Source of the DNA: Ruminiclostridium sp.
GTDB taxonomy: Bacteria; Bacillota; Clostridia; Oscillospirales; Oscillospiraceae
Direction: 5' to 3'
Assembly (NCBI GenBank): GCA_017560855.1
Contig: JAFZEB010000108.1
Coordinates: 1 to 5,779 of the forward strand
Length of the DNA stretch: 5,779 nucleotides
Shown here: positions 4,989-5,779 of the stretch, one piece after another
Layout: each line of letters opens with the position of its first letter
Position numbering within the stretch: the first letter of the stretch is position 1
Notes under the pieces: model-generated
Database searches by the model: none
Seen by the model: the letters and a program-made list of their open reading frames with translations, nothing else
What the model was told of the DNA's origin: nothing
Program-made: the position numbers and the translations under genes

Positions 4989-5779
4989 TTAGAAGCTGTC
5001 TTTCAGAATTTGCAAAATCTCATTGCGGGTAAGGGTATGGTATCCCCCCTGCTTGCGGACACAGCTGGAGGCAACCTCGCCCAGCTGGCTGTCGTCGGGT
5101 ATCCCCAGTTCCCGGAGGGTGGAACACATGCCGCTGGACTTGATGTAATCTGCCAGGGCATCGATGCCGGCCAGGGCGATCTCCTCGTCGGTCTTCCCTG
5201 CCGGGTCCACCCCCCACACGTTCAAGGCAAACCGCTTGAACCGGGGAACAGCGTAAAGATACACCGTCCGGTAATAGGCGGGGGATATGGCCGCCAGGCC
5301 CATGCCGTGGGTCACATGATAGTAGGCCGCCAGCTGGTGCTGGATCTCATGGACCTCCCAATCCTCCTCCTTGGAGGGGTTCAGCAGGCCGCTGAGGGCC
5401 AGAGACGAGGCCCACATGATATTACTCCGGGCGGTGTAGTCCTCCGGGTTTTCCAGGGCAGCGGCGGTGTTGCGGATGAGACTCCGCATCAAGGCCTCAG
5501 AAAGATCATCCGAAATATTGTCCGCATCGGTGGGGCTGAAATAGGCCTCCATGATGTGGGAGAAGGTATCAAAAATGCCGGATACCATCTGGTATCTGGG
5601 CACGCTGTAGGTAAACTCAGGATTCAGGATGGCAAAGTCAGGCAGGAAGGCTCCCTCGTTACAGGAGCTTTTCACCTTGGTCTCTTCATGGGTGATGACA
5701 GCATCCCCGTCCAGTTCCGAGCCGGTGCCCGCCATGGTCACAATGGCACCCACCGGCAGAGGCTGCACCTCCGGTTCCC
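4989..5779 (-). CDS. Iron-containing alcohol dehydrogenase, YqhD/BDH type (5' end cut off)
   Basis: Proteins of this family are cytoplasmic, metal-dependent, NAD(P)H-linked alcohol dehydrogenases or aldehyde reductases. The visible 262 codons are the C-terminal two thirds; the frame stays open to the window edge, so about 120-130 N-terminal residues are missing. Counting from the GTG at 5766-5768 as residue 1, the PLPVGAIVTMAGTGSE segment (3-18) is the end of the nucleotide-binding part. The metal ligands of the family are present: D67 and H71 in GIFDTFSHIMEAY, H140 in VHEIQHQLA and H154 in VTHGMGLA, with the same spacings (4 and 14) as in YqhD. The GTG is internal, not the true start. The gene ends in TAA 4989-4991 and a strong terminator, so it is the last gene of its unit. 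Subfamily is judged by motif resemblance; the in vivo substrate is not known. Confidence 0.93.
   Translation of the reverse strand, partial: EPEVQPLPVGAIVTMAGTGSELDGDAVITHEETKVKSSCNEGAFLPDFAILNPEFTYSVPRYQMVSGIFDTFSHIMEAYFSPTDADNISDDLSEALMRSLIRNTAAALENPEDYTARSNIMWASSLALSGLLNPSKEEDWEVHEIQHQLAAYYHVTHGMGLAAISPAYYRTVYLYAVPRFKRFALNVWGVDPAGKTDEEIALAGIDALADYIKSSGMCSTLRELGIPDDSQLGEVASSCVRKQGGYHTLTRNEILQILKDSF

Overview
The window looks like chromosomal DNA of a Gram-positive Firmicute, most likely a gut clostridium of the Oscillospiraceae type. The evidence is a SepF cell-division protein, strong AGGAGG-type ribosome sites, a surface lipoprotein with a clean lipobox, and GC-rich coding sequence separated by AT-rich intergenic stretches with SigA-like promoters and long perfect terminator hairpins. 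The genus is an inference from gene content and sequence style; there is no rRNA or other marker here.

Layout. Positions 1-61 hold the last 19 codons of a plus-strand gene, probably a membrane protein, closed by a perfect terminator (70-100). Two single-gene plus-strand units follow. The first (161-550) is a small zincin-like HExxH metallopeptidase-family protein with its own promoter and a short terminator. The second is sepF (782-1186), after a 231-base AT-rich gap that holds several inverted repeats and a good promoter. sepF ends in a strong terminator. A second perfect hairpin next to it serves the opposing minus-strand gene, so the two transcription units converge at 1187-1277.

From 1278 to the end everything is on the minus strand. 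In transcription order (right to left) there is the 3' part of an iron-containing alcohol dehydrogenase of the YqhD/BDH type (4989-5779, cut by the window edge), a DUF1254/DUF1214 protein of unknown function (3501-4826), and an alkylsulfatase of the SdsA1/YjcS metallo-beta-lactamase family predicted to be a surface lipoprotein (1278-3335). Each of the last two has a candidate extended -10 promoter. A strong terminator follows the dehydrogenase and a weak one follows the DUF1254 gene, so they are neighbours rather than a tight operon.

How they may work together. The alkylsulfatase would release sulfate and an alcohol from alkyl sulfates at the cell surface, and the dehydrogenase could interconvert that alcohol and its aldehyde. 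The DUF1254/DUF1214 protein has no assigned reaction. This link is inferred from adjacency only. The most useful leads are the surface alkylsulfatase with its DUF1254/DUF1214 neighbour, and the cluster of inverted repeats upstream of sepF. I saw no mobile element, CRISPR array, RNA gene or clear sign of an undescribed system.
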